NCBI GenBank assembly: GCA_964477735.1
Contig: CAYZFD010000055.1
Coordinates: forward strand, 1 to 8,345
From: CAYZFD01 sp964477735
Lineage (GTDB): Bacteria > Bacteroidota > Bacteroidia > Flavobacteriales > Flavobacteriaceae
DNA: 8,345 nucleotides
Direction of reading: 5' to 3'
The notes beneath the pieces were generated by a model that had not been told where the DNA came from, ran no database searches, and worked only from the letters and a program-made list of their open reading frames with translations. Numbering within the stretch: the first letter of the stretch is position 1; each line of letters begins with the position of its first letter. A program made the translations under genes and the position numbers. Below are positions 7,914 through 8,345 of the stretch, piece after piece.

Positions 7914-8345
7914 TTAGTAATGACATTTTCCACATTCGAGTCCGCCCATTTGAGCAGCAGTAAGTTTTTCAACCCCATATTTTTTTGAAAGTTCCTCGTG
8001 TATTTTGGCATAATATGCATTGCTTTCCACTTGAACATTCGTTTCTCTATGGCAATTAATACACCAGCCCATCGTGAGGGGAGCATGCTGATACATAATT
8101 TCCATTTCTTCGACTGGACCATGACAAGTCTGGCATTCAACACCAGCCACAGAAACGTGTTGTGCATGATTGAAATACACAAAATCAGGAAGGTTATGGA
8201 TGCGAACCCACTTCACAGGTTGGGTTTCGCCTGTGTAGCGCTGATTGGCTTCATCCCAACCAACGGCCTTATACAATTTCTTGATTTCGGCCGTATAAAA
8301 ATCTTTGGTATATCCTTTCTCTAAATCCTCCTCACCATTATATTC
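7914..8345 (-). CDS. actA: ACIII multiheme cytochrome c ActA, C-terminal part only
   Basis: This is the multiheme c subunit of alternative complex III, which passes electrons from the ActB clusters towards ActE. Only the last 143 codons are in the window; the frame is open to the edge at 8345 and no start should be placed inside it. Three heme-binding sites are visible: CQTCH, CINCH and CGKCH. The last is almost at the C-terminus, ending CHY before the stop. Spare histidines in HNLPDFVYFNHAQHV and the Met/His-bearing stretch EEMEIMYQHAPLTMG are candidate axial ligands. Characterised ActA proteins carry five or six hemes on about 400 or more residues behind an N-terminal membrane anchor, so the missing part should hold the remaining sites. 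The neighbours match: actB starts 20 nt downstream. In isolation the fragment could be called a cytochrome c7/c3-like protein, but the context makes ActA firm. Confidence 0.94.
   Translation of the reverse strand, partial: EYNGEEDLEKGYTKDFYTAEIKKLYKAVGWDEANQRYTGETQPVKWVRIHNLPDFVYFNHAQHVSVAGVECQTCHGPVEEMEIMYQHAPLTMGWCINCHRETNVQVESNAYYAKIHEELSKKYGVEKLTAAQMGGLECGKCHY

Noticed and set aside
7880..8182. Minus-strand open frame of 100 codons overlapping actA
   Set aside because: It is a shadow frame of actA: low-complexity composition, no motif, and the overlapping frame carries three CXXCH sites.
8274..8276. TTG as a possible start of a 120-residue cytochrome
   Set aside because: The same frame is open without a stop to the window edge, and the residues upstream continue the protein, so this is the interior of actA.

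Overview
The window is a single, tightly packed block of six genes, all on the minus strand, encoding most of an alternative complex III (ACIII, quinol:electron-acceptor oxidoreductase) followed by the start of a terminal cytochrome c oxidase. Gene order in the direction of transcription (high to low coordinates) is actA (3' end only), actB, actC, actD, actE, actF and coxB (cut by the window edge after 330 codons). The order and the protein signatures point to a Bacteroidota bacterium, probably a Flavobacteriia-like marine or aquatic lineage. Supporting evidence: a canonical act gene order running directly into coxB, a CuA subunit with the sequence CNKICG, the extended-leader Tat signal on ActB, the DUF3341 ActD, and moderate-to-low GC with mostly weak Shine-Dalgarno sites. 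The exact genus cannot be read from the window.

Layout. 7914-8345: C-terminal 143 codons of the multiheme cytochrome ActA, with three CXXCH heme sites. 4813-7893: ActB, a large fusion of a cofactor-less molybdopterin-oxidoreductase-like domain with a four-cluster iron-sulfur domain. 3397-4791: ActC, an NrfD/PsrC-type ten-helix quinol-binding membrane protein. 2877-3407: ActD, a two-helix membrane subunit. 2327-2875: ActE, a monoheme c lipoprotein. 1013-2311: ActF, a second ten-helix NrfD-like membrane protein. 1-992: CoxB, the CuA subunit of a heme-copper oxidase. Gaps between genes are 1-21 nt, with one 11-nt overlap, so the block is almost certainly one operon. Its promoter lies upstream of 8345 and it continues past position 1, most likely into coxA. 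No stretch of 300 bases lacks a gene, and I saw no RNA gene, mobile element, CRISPR array or large repeat.

How the genes work together. ACIII replaces the cytochrome bc1 complex. Menaquinol is oxidised at ActC (ActF is the related second membrane core). Electrons pass through the ActB iron-sulfur clusters and the ActA hemes to the ActE heme, then to the CuA site of CoxB and on to oxygen. Placing coxB 20 nt after actF fits the known physical association of ACIII with an aa3-type oxidase in Flavobacterium.

I found no previously undescribed system here. The points worth a second look are details of known proteins: a rewired CuA loop with a Lys at the usual Glu position, extra helices and an insertion in CoxB, a Cys-to-Thr change that marks the probable [3Fe-4S] cluster in ActB, a histidine-rich periplasmic-type loop in ActF, and the resolved start of ActE.
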